From: Nesterenkonia lacusekhoensis
Lineage (GTDB): Bacteria > Actinomycetota > Actinomycetes > Actinomycetales > Micrococcaceae
Assembly (NCBI RefSeq): GCF_017876395.1
Contig: NZ_JAGINX010000001.1
Span: 1,674,001 to 1,738,000, forward strand
Length of the DNA stretch: 64,000 nt
Reading direction: 5' to 3'
The position numbers and the translations under genes were made by a program. Below the pieces are notes generated by a model. The model worked only from the letters and a program-made list of their open reading frames with translations. It was not told the origin of the DNA and ran no database searches. Shown one piece after another: positions 35,899-44,452 of this stretch (position 1 is the stretch's first letter; each line of letters opens with the position of its first letter).

Positions 35899-36456
35899 TC
35901 AGACCTCGAGGAGCTCGGCTTCCTTGCGCTTGGTCATCTCGTCGATCGTCTCGACGTAGGTCTTGGTCATCTGCTCGAGCTCATCGGTGCCGCGTTTGCC
36001 CTCGTCCTCACCGACCTCGCCGTCCTTGACGGCCTTCTCGATGGTCTCCTTAGCCTTGCGGCGGATGTTGCGGATGGAGACCTTGTGGTCCTCACCCTTG
36101 CTCTTGACCAGCTTCACGTACTCCTTGCGGCGCTCCTCGGTCAGGTCCGGCATGGTGATGCGGATCTGCTTGCCGTCGTTGGAGGGGTTGGCGCCGATCT
36201 CGGAGTCGGAGAGGGCCTTCTCGATCTCCCGCATGGCCGAGACGTCGTAGGGGGTGATCAGGATGGTCCGAGCGTCCGGGGTGTTGAAGGAGGCCAGCTG
36301 CTGCAGCGGGGTCGCGGAACCGTAGTAGTCCACCAGAACCTTGGAGTACAGGGAGGGGTTCGCACGGCCGGTGCGCACCGTTCCGAAGTCTTCGGAGGTG
36401 GCCTCGACGGCACGCTCCATCAGGTCTTTTGCCTCGGACAGGGTCTCGTCAATCAC
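35899..36456 (-). CDS. frr: Ribosome recycling factor
   Basis: Releases post-termination ribosomes together with EF-G. 185 residues, standard length, with the helical domain ends DLMERAVEATSEDFGTVRTGRANPSL and VRITMPDLTEERRKEYVKL-like middle, and the C-terminal LEQMTKTYVETIDEMTKRKEAELLEV. GTG start at 36456 with AAGGAG 8 nt upstream. The usual short pyrH-frr gap is here expanded to 408 bp by a tandem repeat array. Confidence 0.97.
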   Translation of the reverse strand: MIDETLSEAKDLMERAVEATSEDFGTVRTGRANPSLYSKVLVDYYGSATPLQQLASFNTPDARTILITPYDVSAMREIEKALSDSEIGANPSNDGKQIRITMPDLTEERRKEYVKLVKSKGEDHKVSIRNIRRKAKETIEKAVKDGEVGEDEGKRGTDELEQMTKTYVETIDEMTKRKEAELLEV

Positions 36457-36543
36457 GTGGATCTCCTTGGGAGCTTCGAAATGTCAGAACACAGTCTACT
36501 GGCCGCACGCCAGTCCGTACTTCAGGTGCGCCCGGGGTGGTCC

Positions 36544-36868
36544 GGCCATCTCAGCAGAGCCTGTGCGGGCCACCTCAGCAGGGCCCCTGAGGTCAGGGAC
36601 CCGTGCAGGCGCCTGCGCCTGTGCGGGCCACCTCAGCAGGGCCCCTGAGGTCAGGGACCCGTGCAGGCGCCTGCGCCTGTGCGGGCCACCTCAGCAGGGC
36701 CCCTGAGGTCAGGGACCCGTGCAGGCGCCTGCGCCTGTGCGGGCCACCTCAGCAGGGCCCCTGAGGTCAGGGACCCGTGCAGGCGCCTGCGCCTGTGCGG
36801 GCCACCTCAGCAGGGCCCCTGAGGTCAGGGACCCGTGCAGGCGCCTGCGCCTGTGCGGGCCACCTCAG
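36544..36868. repeat. 58-bp tandem repeat array between pyrH and frr
   Basis: Five identical 58-bp units start at 36567, 36625, 36683, 36741 and 36799, followed by a 12-bp partial unit (36857-36868) that contains the pyrH stop codon. A degenerate copy missing most of its interior precedes them (36544-36566). Each unit carries the 12-bp palindrome GCAGGCGCCTGC and an imperfect hairpin CCCTGA-CC-TCAGGG. The period is not a multiple of three and both strands lack a conserved frame across units, so it is non-coding. Perfect identity implies recent expansion. Confidence 0.95.
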
Positions 36869-37587
36869 GGAGTGACCAGGGTGCCGATCTCCTCGCCGAG
36901 CAGGGCGCGGGTGATGTTTCCATCTCCCTCCATGCCGAAGACCCGCATGGAGAGGCTGTTGTCGTTGCACATGGTCATGGCGGTCTGGTCCATCACGCGG
37001 ATGTCCTTGCGTAGCGCCTCGGTGTAGGTGAGGTGGTCCAGCTTCTCCGCCGTCGGGTCCGTCTTGGGATCTGCGGTGTAGACGCCGTCGACTCCGGACT
37101 TGGCCATCAGGACCATGTCAGCACCGGTCTCGAGGGCGCGCTGGGCGCAGACGGTGTCGGTGGAGAAGTAGGGCATGCCTGCCCCGGCGCCGAAGATGAC
37201 CACCCGGTCCTTCTCCATGTGGCGCACTGCGCGCAGCGGGATGTAGGACTCGGAGACCTGCCCCATGGTGATCGCGCTCTGCACGCGGGTGGGCTGGCCG
37301 GACTGTTCGAGGAAGTCCTGTAGAGCCAGCGCGTTCATCACTGTGCCGAGCATGCCGATGTAGTCGGCGCGCGCCCGGTCCATGCCCGCGCGGGACAGTT
37401 CGGCGCCGCGGAAGAAGTTTCCTCCGCCGACGACGACGCTGACCTCGACCTCTCCACGGACCGCGGCGATCTGTTCAGCGATTCCACGCACAGTGGCAGG
37501 ATCGACGCCGACGTGACCGCCTCCGAAGACCTCTCCGGAGAGCTTCAGCAGGACTCGACGGCGACGGGGGGCAGGTTCGACAGACAT
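36865..37587 (-). CDS. pyrH: UMP kinase
   Basis: Phosphorylates UMP to UDP. 240 residues from the ATG at 37587, where GAGGAG lies 8 nt upstream. Family motifs: [12 protein letters not shown] (P-loop-like), [36 protein letters not shown], and the C-terminal [25 protein letters not shown]. Its stop codon lies inside the first bases of the 58-bp repeat array. It follows tsf after a strong terminator. Confidence 0.97.
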   Translation of the reverse strand: MSVEPAPRRRRVLLKLSGEVFGGGHVGVDPATVRGIAEQIAAVRGEVEVSVVVGGGNFFRGAELSRAGMDRARADYIGMLGTVMNALALQDFLEQSGQPTRVQSAITMGQVSESYIPLRAVRHMEKDRVVIFGAGAGMPYFSTDTVCAQRALETGADMVLMAKSGVDGVYTADPKTDPTAEKLDHLTYTEALRKDIRVMDQTAMTMCNDNSLSMRVFGMEGDGNITRALLGEEIGTLVTP

Positions 37588-37623
37588 GGGCGGAACTCCT
37601 CGAGACATCAGTGGTGGCATACG

Positions 37624-37659
37624 AAAAGGGGGTGACCACTTCGTAAAGTGGCCACCCCC
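37624..37659 (-). terminator. Strong intrinsic terminator after tsf
   Basis: GGGGGTGGCCACTT-type stem (arms within 37628-37640 and 37647-37659, one mismatch) followed on the minus strand by TTTTCG. It separates rpsB-tsf from pyrH-frr. Confidence 0.85.
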
Positions 37660-37721
37660 TCTGTCGTCGTTCAGGCGTCGGGACTCAGTCTAACGTCCCT
37701 CGGCCGCAGGTGGTCCCTGGA

Positions 37722-38564
37722 TCAGGAACCGACGCGGAAGCGTGCGAAGGCCTGGGCGGAGACGCCGGCAGCCTCGAGCACCTGCGCCACGGACTGCTTG
37801 GGGTCCTTGGCGAAGGGCTGGTCGACCAGCACGTGCTCCTTGAAGTACGCGTTGGTGCGACCTTCGACGATCTTGGAGATCGCCTGCTCCGGCTTGTTCT
37901 CTGCGCGGGCGGTCTCCTCGGCGATGCGGCGCTCGTTGGCCACAGTCTCCTCGGGGACCTCGTCGCGGGAGAGGAAGGACGGAGCGATCGCGGCAGCGTG
38001 GACTGCGACGTCGTGCGCTGCGGTCTTCGCCTCCTCGGAGTCACCGTCGACGGCGAACAGGACGCCGACCTGAGCCGGCAGATCCTTGGAGGTCTTGTGC
38101 AGGTAGGCATCCACGAAGGCGCCCTCGACCTTGGCCAGGCGGCGCACGACGATCTTCTCGCCGAGCACAGCACCGCCCTCCTCCGTCACGTAGTCGCTGA
38201 CCGTCTTGCCCTCGATGTCTGCCTCGAGCAGAGCCTCGACGGAGTCGAGGTCGTTGGAGACAGCCACTTCGAGGACCTTCTCCGCCAGGCCGACGAACTT
38301 GTCGGACTTGGCGACGAAGTCGGTCTCTGCGTTGACCTCGAGCAGGTAGCCCTTGGTGCCGTCGACGACCTTGGCGAGCACGAGGCCCTCAGCGGCCGAA
38401 CGGCCCTCACGCTTCGCAGCGCCCTTGAGGCCCTTGATGCGGATGGCCTCGATGGCCTTCTCGAAATCGCCGTCGGCCTCGTCCAGAGCCTTCTTGACGT
38501 CCATCATGCCGGCGCCGGTGCGCTCGCGCAGGGCCTTGATGTCAGCGGCGGTGTAGTTCGCCAT
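37722..38564 (-). CDS. tsf: Elongation factor Ts
   Basis: Nucleotide exchange factor for EF-Tu. 280 residues: N-terminal UBA-like domain (ADIKALRERTGAGMMDVKKAL), the EF-Tu-contacting segment NAETDFVAKSDKF, two core subdomains and the dimerisation/coiled-coil part, ending VAQVLEAAGVSAQAFARFRVGS. AAGGAAG upstream of the ATG at 38564. It follows rpsB by 33 nt. Confidence 0.98.
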   Translation of the reverse strand: MANYTAADIKALRERTGAGMMDVKKALDEADGDFEKAIEAIRIKGLKGAAKREGRSAAEGLVLAKVVDGTKGYLLEVNAETDFVAKSDKFVGLAEKVLEVAVSNDLDSVEALLEADIEGKTVSDYVTEEGGAVLGEKIVVRRLAKVEGAFVDAYLHKTSKDLPAQVGVLFAVDGDSEEAKTAAHDVAVHAAAIAPSFLSRDEVPEETVANERRIAEETARAENKPEQAISKIVEGRTNAYFKEHVLVDQPFAKDPKQSVAQVLEAAGVSAQAFARFRVGS

Positions 38565-38597
38565 AGAAACGAGCTTCCTTTCCTGGGATTGAGTCGC

Positions 38598-39446
38598 TTA
38601 CTTGGCTTCTTCAGCCGGAGCGTCGGTGGACTCTGCGGAGGCCTCAGCGGGCTCCTCAGTGGCGGTGGCCTGCTCGGTGGCGTGCTGCTCGAGCAGCTCG
38701 CGCTCCCACTCGGCCATGGGCTCAGCAGCCTGACCGGAACCGCCGCCGCGCTTCTCCTCGCGAGCGATGAGCCCGTCGGCCACAGCGTCGGCGACCACGC
38801 GGGTCAGCAGGTCGACGGAGCGGATGGCGTCGTCGTTGCCCGGGATCGGGTAGGCGACCTCGTCCGGGTCGCAGTTGGTGTCGAGGATGGCGATGACCGG
38901 GATGCCCAGCTTCTTGGCCTCGTCGACTGCCAGGTGCTCCTTCTTGGTGTCGACGACCCAGATCGCCGAAGGAGTCTTGGTCAGGTTCCGGATGCCGCCC
39001 AGGTTGGCCTGCAGCTTGTCCAGCTCGCGGCGGAGCAGCAGCAGCTCCTTCTTGGTGTGGCCGGAGCCTGCGACGTCGTCGAAGTCGATCTCCTCGAGCT
39101 CCTTCATGCGCTGGACGCGCTTGGAGACCGTGGCGAAGTTGGTCAGCATGCCGCCGAGCCAACGGTGGTTGACGTAGGGCTGACCGACGCGGGTGGCCTG
39201 CTCAGCGATGGCCTCCTGCGCCTGCTTCTTGGTGCCGACGAACAGGATGGAGCCACCGTGGGCAACAGTCTGCTTGACGAAGTCGTAGGCGCGGTCGATG
39301 TAGGACAGCGACTGCTGAAGGTCGATGATGTAGATGCCGTTGCGCTCGGTGAAGATGTAGCGCTTCATCTTCGGGTTCCAGCGACGGGTCTGGTGACCGA
39401 AGTGCACACCGCTGTCGAGCAGCTGGCGCATAGTGACGACTGGCAT
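38598..39446 (-). CDS. rpsB: 30S ribosomal protein S2
   Basis: 282 residues from the ATG at 39446 (AAGGAAAG upstream). S2 core is clear: [54 protein letters not shown], and [22 protein letters not shown]-type C-terminal motif. An Ala/Glu-rich acidic tail of about 30 residues ([23 protein letters not shown]) follows the domain, as in other actinobacteria. Heads the rpsB-tsf operon. Confidence 0.98.
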   Translation of the reverse strand: MPVVTMRQLLDSGVHFGHQTRRWNPKMKRYIFTERNGIYIIDLQQSLSYIDRAYDFVKQTVAHGGSILFVGTKKQAQEAIAEQATRVGQPYVNHRWLGGMLTNFATVSKRVQRMKELEEIDFDDVAGSGHTKKELLLLRRELDKLQANLGGIRNLTKTPSAIWVVDTKKEHLAVDEAKKLGIPVIAILDTNCDPDEVAYPIPGNDDAIRSVDLLTRVVADAVADGLIAREEKRGGGSGQAAEPMAEWERELLEQHATEQATATEEPAEASAESTDAPAEEAK

Positions 39447-39928
39447 TGTCTTTCCTTTCGGTGCCGAGCTTCGAACACAGGTGATCAGCCCATGCAGCGT
39501 CGGCGTCATGTATCGGTTGTTCATCAATGGCCCGGATCTCCCGGACTCCTGGCAGAGGAGGGATCTCCTCCCGGTCCCGCCGCACAGCTCCGCCCACGTG
39601 GAAGGTGGATGGTGGGAGTGCGGACCGATGGGACCGGCCTTCAGCGTCCTGCGACGCCTCGAGCAGCCTCTGCGCGTAGTCAGTCGAACACCTCGGCCCC
39701 GCGAACTGGATCCCAACAGATTCCTTGGTGGAGTCTCTCGGGCAGGACGAACGAGCGTCAGCTTCAACTGCTGGATTCAGTGTACCCGAAGATGGGTCAT
39801 CTCGCGGCTTCGTCGGAGGGCTCCTCCGTGCTCACGGCACCTGAAGATTCCTCCACAGAATAGGGCACCAGCGACGCCGACGCGCGCGGCCCTCCACAGA
39901 ACGTGAGGCACTTCTCAATCCTGCCTCT
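39447..39928. other. Intergenic region rpsB / M23 peptidase, no gene recognised
   Basis: A 482-bp divergent gap that must hold the rpsB promoter and leader and the peptidase promoter. I see no convincing ORF on either strand, no clear riboswitch and no long repeat. Two direct copies of CCTCCACAGAA (about 39850 and 39893) lie close to the peptidase side. A TACACT hexamer lies at 39779-39784 (minus strand) without a good -35. Confidence 0.5.
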
Positions 39929-40537
39929 GTGCGCACTGAGACTGGACCCATGGGACCTGAGACTGAAGATCTGCGACCACCGCTCTGCCTGCCGAGCCCA
40001 CGCCGCGCCACCCTGCTGGTGGGCCTGCTCTGCACCCTCTTCGCGCTCACCGGCTCCGCCGCCTCCTGGGCCTCGCCGCCGCCGTCGAGCCCGACCACCG
40101 ATGGGGACTGGGAGCTGCCGACGCAGACCGGCACCCCTGAGGTGCTGCGCCCCTTCTCCGCTCCCCCGGCACCGTGGGCGGCCGGCCACCGCGGAGTCGA
40201 CCTGGGCGCTGGGTCCGCAGGCGCTTCGATCCGGGCGCCGGCGAGCGGGACGGTGAGCTTCACCGGCACCGTGGTGGACCGCGAGGTGCTCTCCATCGAT
40301 CACGGAGCCGGCTACGTCAGCTCCTTCGAACCGATCGCCTCAGAGCTGGAGGACGGAGAGGCGGTCAGCGCCGGTGAGGTGATCGCTGAGCTGGACAGCT
40401 ATGAGGAGGGCAGCTCCCACTGCGAAGAGCCCTGCGTGCACTGGGGCGTGAGGCACCACGGCGAGTACATCAATCCGCTGCTGCTCCTCGGGGATCTGGA
40501 GCCCTCGATCCTGCTGCCGCTGAACGAGGGCCGGTGA
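39929..40537 (+). CDS. M23 family metallopeptidase (LytM-like), secreted
   Basis: 202-residue exported peptidoglycan-related protein. An N-terminal signal peptide/anchor (ATLLVGLLCTLFALTGSAASWA) precedes a short Pro/Ser/Thr linker and an M23 domain: WAAGHRGVDLGAGS (first zinc His and Asp), SIDHGAGYVSSFEPI and CVHWGVR (HxG motif). The key His/Asp/His ligands appear present, so an active endopeptidase is possible. The GTG at 39929 or the ATG at 39950 may be the start. Such a gene next to rpsB is common in actinobacteria. Confidence 0.9.
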   Translation: MRTETGPMGPETEDLRPPLCLPSPRRATLLVGLLCTLFALTGSAASWASPPPSSPTTDGDWELPTQTGTPEVLRPFSAPPAPWAAGHRGVDLGAGSAGASIRAPASGTVSFTGTVVDREVLSIDHGAGYVSSFEPIASELEDGEAVSAGEVIAELDSYEEGSSHCEEPCVHWGVRHHGEYINPLLLLGDLEPSILLPLNEGR

Positions 40538-40585
40538 CCTGGGGATCAATCGGCCCTGCACTCAGGCTGGTCCCCGTCATGACTG

Positions 40586-40597
40586 TAGGCTCCACCC
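40586..40597 (+). promoter_or_regulatory. Candidate leaderless -10 element of the DinB-type gene
   Basis: TAGGCT (40586-40591) 6 nt before the ATG at 40598. Confidence 0.35.
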
Positions 40598-41074
40598 ATG
40601 GAGCAGATGGACCACCTGTCCGCGCTGGCTTCGCTCCAGAGTCGCTTCACCACCGAGCTTGCGGATGCCGACCCTTCCGCTCCCGTCCCCTCATGCGGGT
40701 CGTGGACCGTCGCTGAGCTGGCCGACCATCTGGGCAGCGTCCACATCTGGGCAGCCAGCACATGCACCGACCAACTCCCCGAGTCCGACGAGGCTGGACT
40801 CACCACCATGGCCGAGCGCTACGCCGCCCGAGCGGACCTGCTGCTCAGCACCCTGCGCGAGGTCTCCCCGCATCAGGAATGCACCACGCGGATCGGCAGA
40901 GGCCCCGCCAGATTCTGGCACCGACGTCAGGCCCACGAGACACTGATCCACCTGTGGGATCTGCATACCGCCCTGGCCCTGATGCTCTGGGGCCGTGCCG
41001 ATCAGGATTCAGTCACCGTCACCGGCGAAGCTTCGGTCGTGGAGACATTCCTGACCGAGGCGCTGACCCCGTGA
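40598..41074 (+). CDS. Maleylpyruvate isomerase N-terminal (DinB-fold) protein, short
   Basis: 158 residues with the mycothiol-dependent/DinB-like pattern VPSCGSWTVAELADHLGSVHIW (metal His in DHLG), ARFWHRRQAHETLIHLWDLHTA (second and third His). The usual actinobacterial proteins continue for another 50-100 residues; this one stops soon after, so it may be a short variant or truncated by a late frameshift. Function in the family includes thiol transfer using mycothiol; the substrate is unknown here. Confidence 0.75.
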   Translation: MEQMDHLSALASLQSRFTTELADADPSAPVPSCGSWTVAELADHLGSVHIWAASTCTDQLPESDEAGLTTMAERYAARADLLLSTLREVSPHQECTTRIGRGPARFWHRRQAHETLIHLWDLHTALALMLWGRADQDSVTVTGEASVVETFLTEALTP

Positions 41075-41120
41075 CGCCGAGAGCCCAGTCAGCCGTGAGG
41101 CGCTTCCGCAACCGCATTGC

Positions 41121-41181
41121 GTGGGCACTGCGACGCGTCATCCGCGGCGTCAGAGCGCCCAGAACACCGCGAAGTGCCCAC
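41121..41181. terminator. Nested hairpin between convergent genes
   Basis: GTGGGCACT (41121-41129) pairs with AGTGCCCAC (41173-41181), with an inner GACGC/GCGTC stem. There is no U-run on either side. Likely a bidirectional, Rho-assisted terminator between the DinB-type gene and the phosphodiesterase gene. Confidence 0.45.
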
Positions 41182-41210
41182 ACAACGTATGTGATCCGGT
41201 GGGGCCCCGA

Positions 41211-42113
41211 TCAGCCCTGCGGGTGCGGCGGGCGGATCTGGTTGGCGTTCCACCAGATGAGGTCGTCGGGGTAGTCGGTGATGATCGCCTCCACCCCACT
41301 CTCAGTCAGAGCTTCCCACTCCTCCTCGTCATTGACCGTCCAGGCGAAGGCGGCCAGACCAGCATCATTGGCTTCCTCGACCCACTCGGGGTTCTCCAAC
41401 ACATCGGCCGCCGCCGGGTTGTAGCCGATGGCCCCGAGCGCATGCGCGGTCTGGATGGCATCCGGGGTGATGTTGCCCAGCACCATGCGCGGAACCTCAG
41501 GCATCTGGTGCTGCAGGTTCTCCACTGTGCTCAGATCGAAGCTCTGGACGATGATCTGATCCTCCACCCCGTACTCCTCGATCAGCTCAGCACTGGCAGC
41601 GACCTGCTCCGACCCCCAGTCATCCTTGTACTCGAGCAGCATCTGAGCCCCGCTGTGGGAGACATAGTCCAGGACATCCCGGAAGTGCGGGACCTGAGTG
41701 CCCGCATAGGAGGGGTGGAACCAGGAGCCGGCGTCGAGTCCGCTGACATAGTCGTAGTCGAGGTCACGGAGGGCGCCGGTGCCGTCCGTGGTCCGGTCCA
41801 CCGTCTCATCATGGAGGGCGACGATCTCGCCGTCGGCGGTGTAGTTGATGTCGATCTCGAAGTAGTCGGCCCCGCTGGCCACTGAGGAGACGATGGCAGG
41901 CATCGTGTTCTCCGGAGCGATCCCGGAGTTGCCCCGGTGCCCCACCACTGCGGCAGCCTCGCCGGGCTCATTGAACTCGTAGGAGGCAGTCCCTGCAGAC
42001 GGTGTCATATCCGCCTGGGAGGCAGCCTGTGCCGGCTGAGACAGTGCGGCGATGAACGCCGCTCCCGCCACTGTTGCGTACCCATGCTTCCTGAATCGGC
42101 GGATGATGCTCAT
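41211..42113 (-). CDS. Secreted glycerophosphodiester phosphodiesterase
   Basis: 300-residue exported enzyme hydrolysing glycerophosphodiesters to glycerol-3-phosphate and an alcohol. Signal peptide (GYATVAGAAFIAALSQPAQAASQA) then the GDPD TIM barrel: VVGHRGNSGIAPENT (catalytic His and Glu), FEIDINYTADGEIVALHDETVDRTTDG (metal ligands Glu, Asp and second catalytic His) and MLLEYKDD (third Glu). Length is complete. AAAGGGG precedes the ATG. It may scavenge lipid or teichoic-acid breakdown products outside the cell. Confidence 0.94.
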   Translation of the reverse strand: MSIIRRFRKHGYATVAGAAFIAALSQPAQAASQADMTPSAGTASYEFNEPGEAAAVVGHRGNSGIAPENTMPAIVSSVASGADYFEIDINYTADGEIVALHDETVDRTTDGTGALRDLDYDYVSGLDAGSWFHPSYAGTQVPHFRDVLDYVSHSGAQMLLEYKDDWGSEQVAASAELIEEYGVEDQIIVQSFDLSTVENLQHQMPEVPRMVLGNITPDAIQTAHALGAIGYNPAAADVLENPEWVEEANDAGLAAFAWTVNDEEEWEALTESGVEAIITDYPDDLIWWNANQIRPPHPQG

Positions 42114-42272
42114 GCGGCCCCTTTCGGAACGTCGTGTGCAGCTGATGGCGATGTGCTCGCCACCCGCTACTCCACCGAGCGCAGTTCAACCCTCAAGAAC
42201 CTCTTCATGACCACCAGACGACGATGCCGTGTCCACTGGACAAACTCAGGGTCTACTTCCCTTCATGAGCTG

Positions 42273-43403
42273 TCACCGACGTCCTGCCGCCAGCCTCCGA
42301 CTCAGGTCCAGCAGCCGCTGGGCCGAGTCTTGCCAACTGAAGTCCAATGCTCGAGTGCGCGCCGCCTGGGAGGACACGTCGAAGACCTGGCGATCCTCCA
42401 GCGAGCGCACCGCCCGCGCGAAGGCTTCAGGGTCATCGGCCCCCACCAGCTGCGCAGCGCGCCCCGCAGAGGTTCCCGGACGAGCCGCCGCGAAACCTGC
42501 GATCTCGCCGAAGATCGGCAGATCGCTGAGCACCACAGGAGTCCCGTAGGACATCGCCTCCACCACCGGCAGCCCGAAGCCTTCCGCCCGTGAGAGCGTC
42601 ACCAGGGCCGCGGCTCGGCGCAGCAGGCGCCGGTAGTCCTCCTCGGCGATGCCGTCGTGGAAGACCAGCTGGGCCGGCCGGTGGGCCAGCGCACTCAGCT
42701 CAGCCCGGCGCCCGGGCGTGATGGGGCTGCACAGATGAAGCGTGTATCCGGGCAGCTCATTGACCCCACGGATCAGCCCTTCGACGTTCTTGTACTCCAT
42801 GAACGAGCCCATATAGACCAGTTCTCGGTCCGGCGCGTCGGCGGGATCCCTGGGCTGCTCCACCGGCTGAGCCGCGTTGGAGATGATCTCCACCGGCCTG
42901 CGGGTCAGCCGGTGCTGGGCCATCAGGTCTCGGGTGGTCCCGGAGACGGTGGCCACCGCGTCGGCCTGGTTGAGCACCAGCCGCTGCGGCAGATAGCTGA
43001 AGTGGTAGAGCCGCCACCCCGCCCGCACCGGGGCCGGAAGATTCCGTGGCGGAGTCCGGTGCTGGTAATAGATCAGGTCATGCAGCGTCAGCACCAGGCG
43101 GTAGCGCCGCCCCAGGCTTCCCATCGTCTGCATGGGCGAGAACACGACGTCGGGCCGATGCGGGTTGATCTGCCGGGCCACCAGCGGCTCTCGGGCCGAG
43201 GTGGGCGAGCTGATCCGCAGATGAGGAAGCTCCGGCAGCAGGTTCAGCTGCTCGGGATCGCTGATGAGCATGGTCACCTCGACGCCGTCCTGCTCCCCGG
43301 CCGCGGCCACCGCCTCCACCAGACTGGCCGTATAGCGAGAGATACCGTCATGGACACGGGTCCGGGTGTACCTGCAGTCGAAGAAGAGTCGCACAGCTCT
43401 CAT
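42273..43403 (-). CDS. Glycosyltransferase family 4 (GT-B)
   Basis: About 376 residues, retaining GT-B type. N-terminal part LFFDCRYTRTRVHDGISRYTASL is typical of mannosyltransferases acting on acceptors; HDLIYYQHRTPPRNLP, ATVSGTTRDLMAQHR, and the C-terminal donor site SRAEGFGLPVVEAMSYGTPVVLSDLPIFGE (E-x7-E motif) are clear. The start is the ATG at 43403 or 43418; the latter would overlap the divergent reductase gene. Together with the next three genes it forms a pterin/sugar-like cluster. Donor and acceptor unknown. Confidence 0.9.
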   Translation of the reverse strand: MRAVRLFFDCRYTRTRVHDGISRYTASLVEAVAAAGEQDGVEVTMLISDPEQLNLLPELPHLRISSPTSAREPLVARQINPHRPDVVFSPMQTMGSLGRRYRLVLTLHDLIYYQHRTPPRNLPAPVRAGWRLYHFSYLPQRLVLNQADAVATVSGTTRDLMAQHRLTRRPVEIISNAAQPVEQPRDPADAPDRELVYMGSFMEYKNVEGLIRGVNELPGYTLHLCSPITPGRRAELSALAHRPAQLVFHDGIAEEDYRRLLRRAAALVTLSRAEGFGLPVVEAMSYGTPVVLSDLPIFGEIAGFAAARPGTSAGRAAQLVGADDPEAFARAVRSLEDRQVFDVSSQAARTRALDFSWQDSAQRLLDLSRRLAAGRR

Positions 43404-43416
43404 TCTTTCAGGCACC

Positions 43417-44415
43417 ATGAGCCCTATGGGTTCAGCACGTGACGGATGGTCGAGACAGTATTGGACCGAGGCCCCCGGCCAGGGTGCACTGCGGGAGGCC
43501 CCGCGCCCTGCTCCCGGCCCCGGCGAGGTCCTGGTGGAGACCATGGTCTCCGGGATCTCCCGAGGCACCGAGACGCTGGTCCACCGCGGTCAGGTCCCGC
43601 CGAGCATCGCCCATCTGATGACTGCCCCGCTGCAGCTGGGCGAGCTGCCCTTCCCCGTCTCCCACGGCTACCTCAACGTCGGCACTGTGCTGGAGGGCCC
43701 CGAGGAGCTGCGTGGCCGCCAGGTCTTCACCCTGGGCGGCCACCGCGAGCACATCATCGCACCGGCTGAGGACTGCCACCCGCTCCCCGAAGGGTGCCCT
43801 CCCGAACGCGCCCTGCTGGCCGGCGCCGCCGAAGTCGGGCTCAACGGTCTCTGGGAGGGGCCGGTGACCGTCGGTGACCGCGTGGCCGTCGTCGGGGCCG
43901 GAATGATCGGGCTGAGCACTGCTCTGCTGGCCGATCGGGTGCCGCTGCAGCGCCTCCAGCTGGTCGAGATCTGCCCGCAGCGCCGCGCCGCGGCCACCGC
44001 GCTCGGGCTCCACGCCGTCTCCCCCGAAGACGCTCTGGCGGATAACGATGTGGTCCTGCACAGCTCCGCGAGCGCCGCCGGCCTGGCCACCGCACTGAGC
44101 CTCACCGGTGACGACGGCGCTGTGGTGGAGCAGTCCTGGTACGGCACCTCCGAGCAGCACATCCCGCTGGGCGCCGACTTCCACGCCCGCCGGCTGCGGA
44201 TCCTCTCCACCCAGGTGGGCGAGGTCCCCCTGCTGCGCAGGCACCGCCGCAGCCGCCGCGACCGGCTGCGCACCGCCCTGGAGATGCTGGACTCGCGCTT
44301 CGACGCTCTGATCACCGGGCGCTCCCCGCTGGAGGACCTGCCACACCTCATGGACGACCTGGCCGGCGGCGGAGACCGGACCCGCCAGACCATCTGCCAC
44401 GTGATCGAGCACTGA
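43417..44415 (+). CDS. Zinc-independent MDR dehydrogenase/reductase (BchC-like pattern)
   Basis: 332 residues of the medium-chain dehydrogenase/reductase superfamily. The N-terminal GroES-like part reads EVLVETMVSGISRGTETLVHRGQVP, a pattern shared with BchC-like enzymes; the Cys and GHE zinc ligands of alcohol dehydrogenases are not present (SHGYLNVGTV instead). The Rossmann motif GDRVAVVGAGMIGLSTALLA is intact. It precedes the PTPS-like gene by 37 nt, so a reductase acting on a pterin or sugar intermediate is the natural guess. ATG at 43426 is an alternative start. Confidence 0.82.
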   Translation: MSPMGSARDGWSRQYWTEAPGQGALREAPRPAPGPGEVLVETMVSGISRGTETLVHRGQVPPSIAHLMTAPLQLGELPFPVSHGYLNVGTVLEGPEELRGRQVFTLGGHREHIIAPAEDCHPLPEGCPPERALLAGAAEVGLNGLWEGPVTVGDRVAVVGAGMIGLSTALLADRVPLQRLQLVEICPQRRAAATALGLHAVSPEDALADNDVVLHSSASAAGLATALSLTGDDGAVVEQSWYGTSEQHIPLGADFHARRLRILSTQVGEVPLLRRHRRSRRDRLRTALEMLDSRFDALITGRSPLEDLPHLMDDLAGGGDRTRQTICHVIEH

Positions 44416-44452
44416 CCCCCAACACCACCCACCATCTGCTGAAAGGCATCCC

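Noticed and set aside
36341-37027. Apparent repeat proteins across the 58-bp array
   Set aside because: The 58-bp period shifts the frame each unit, so every frame shows a rotating repeat; no start with a ribosome binding site and no conserved product.
37710-39863. Long plus-strand open frame opposite tsf and rpsB
   Set aside because: Antisense shadow of EF-Ts and S2; no domain pattern.
39447-39928. A c-di-AMP (ydaO-type) riboswitch before the M23 peptidase gene, common in actinobacteria
   Set aside because: I could not find the conserved core segments in the 482-bp gap; a covariance-model search would decide.
39797-40303. Minus-strand open frames opposite the M23 peptidase
   Set aside because: The plus-strand frame has a signal peptide and M23 motifs; the minus-strand ones have nothing recognisable.
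42114-42272. PHO-box-like GTTCA direct repeats upstream of the phosphodiesterase
   Set aside because: Only one good GTTCA unit with poor 11-nt periodicity; too weak to call phosphate control.
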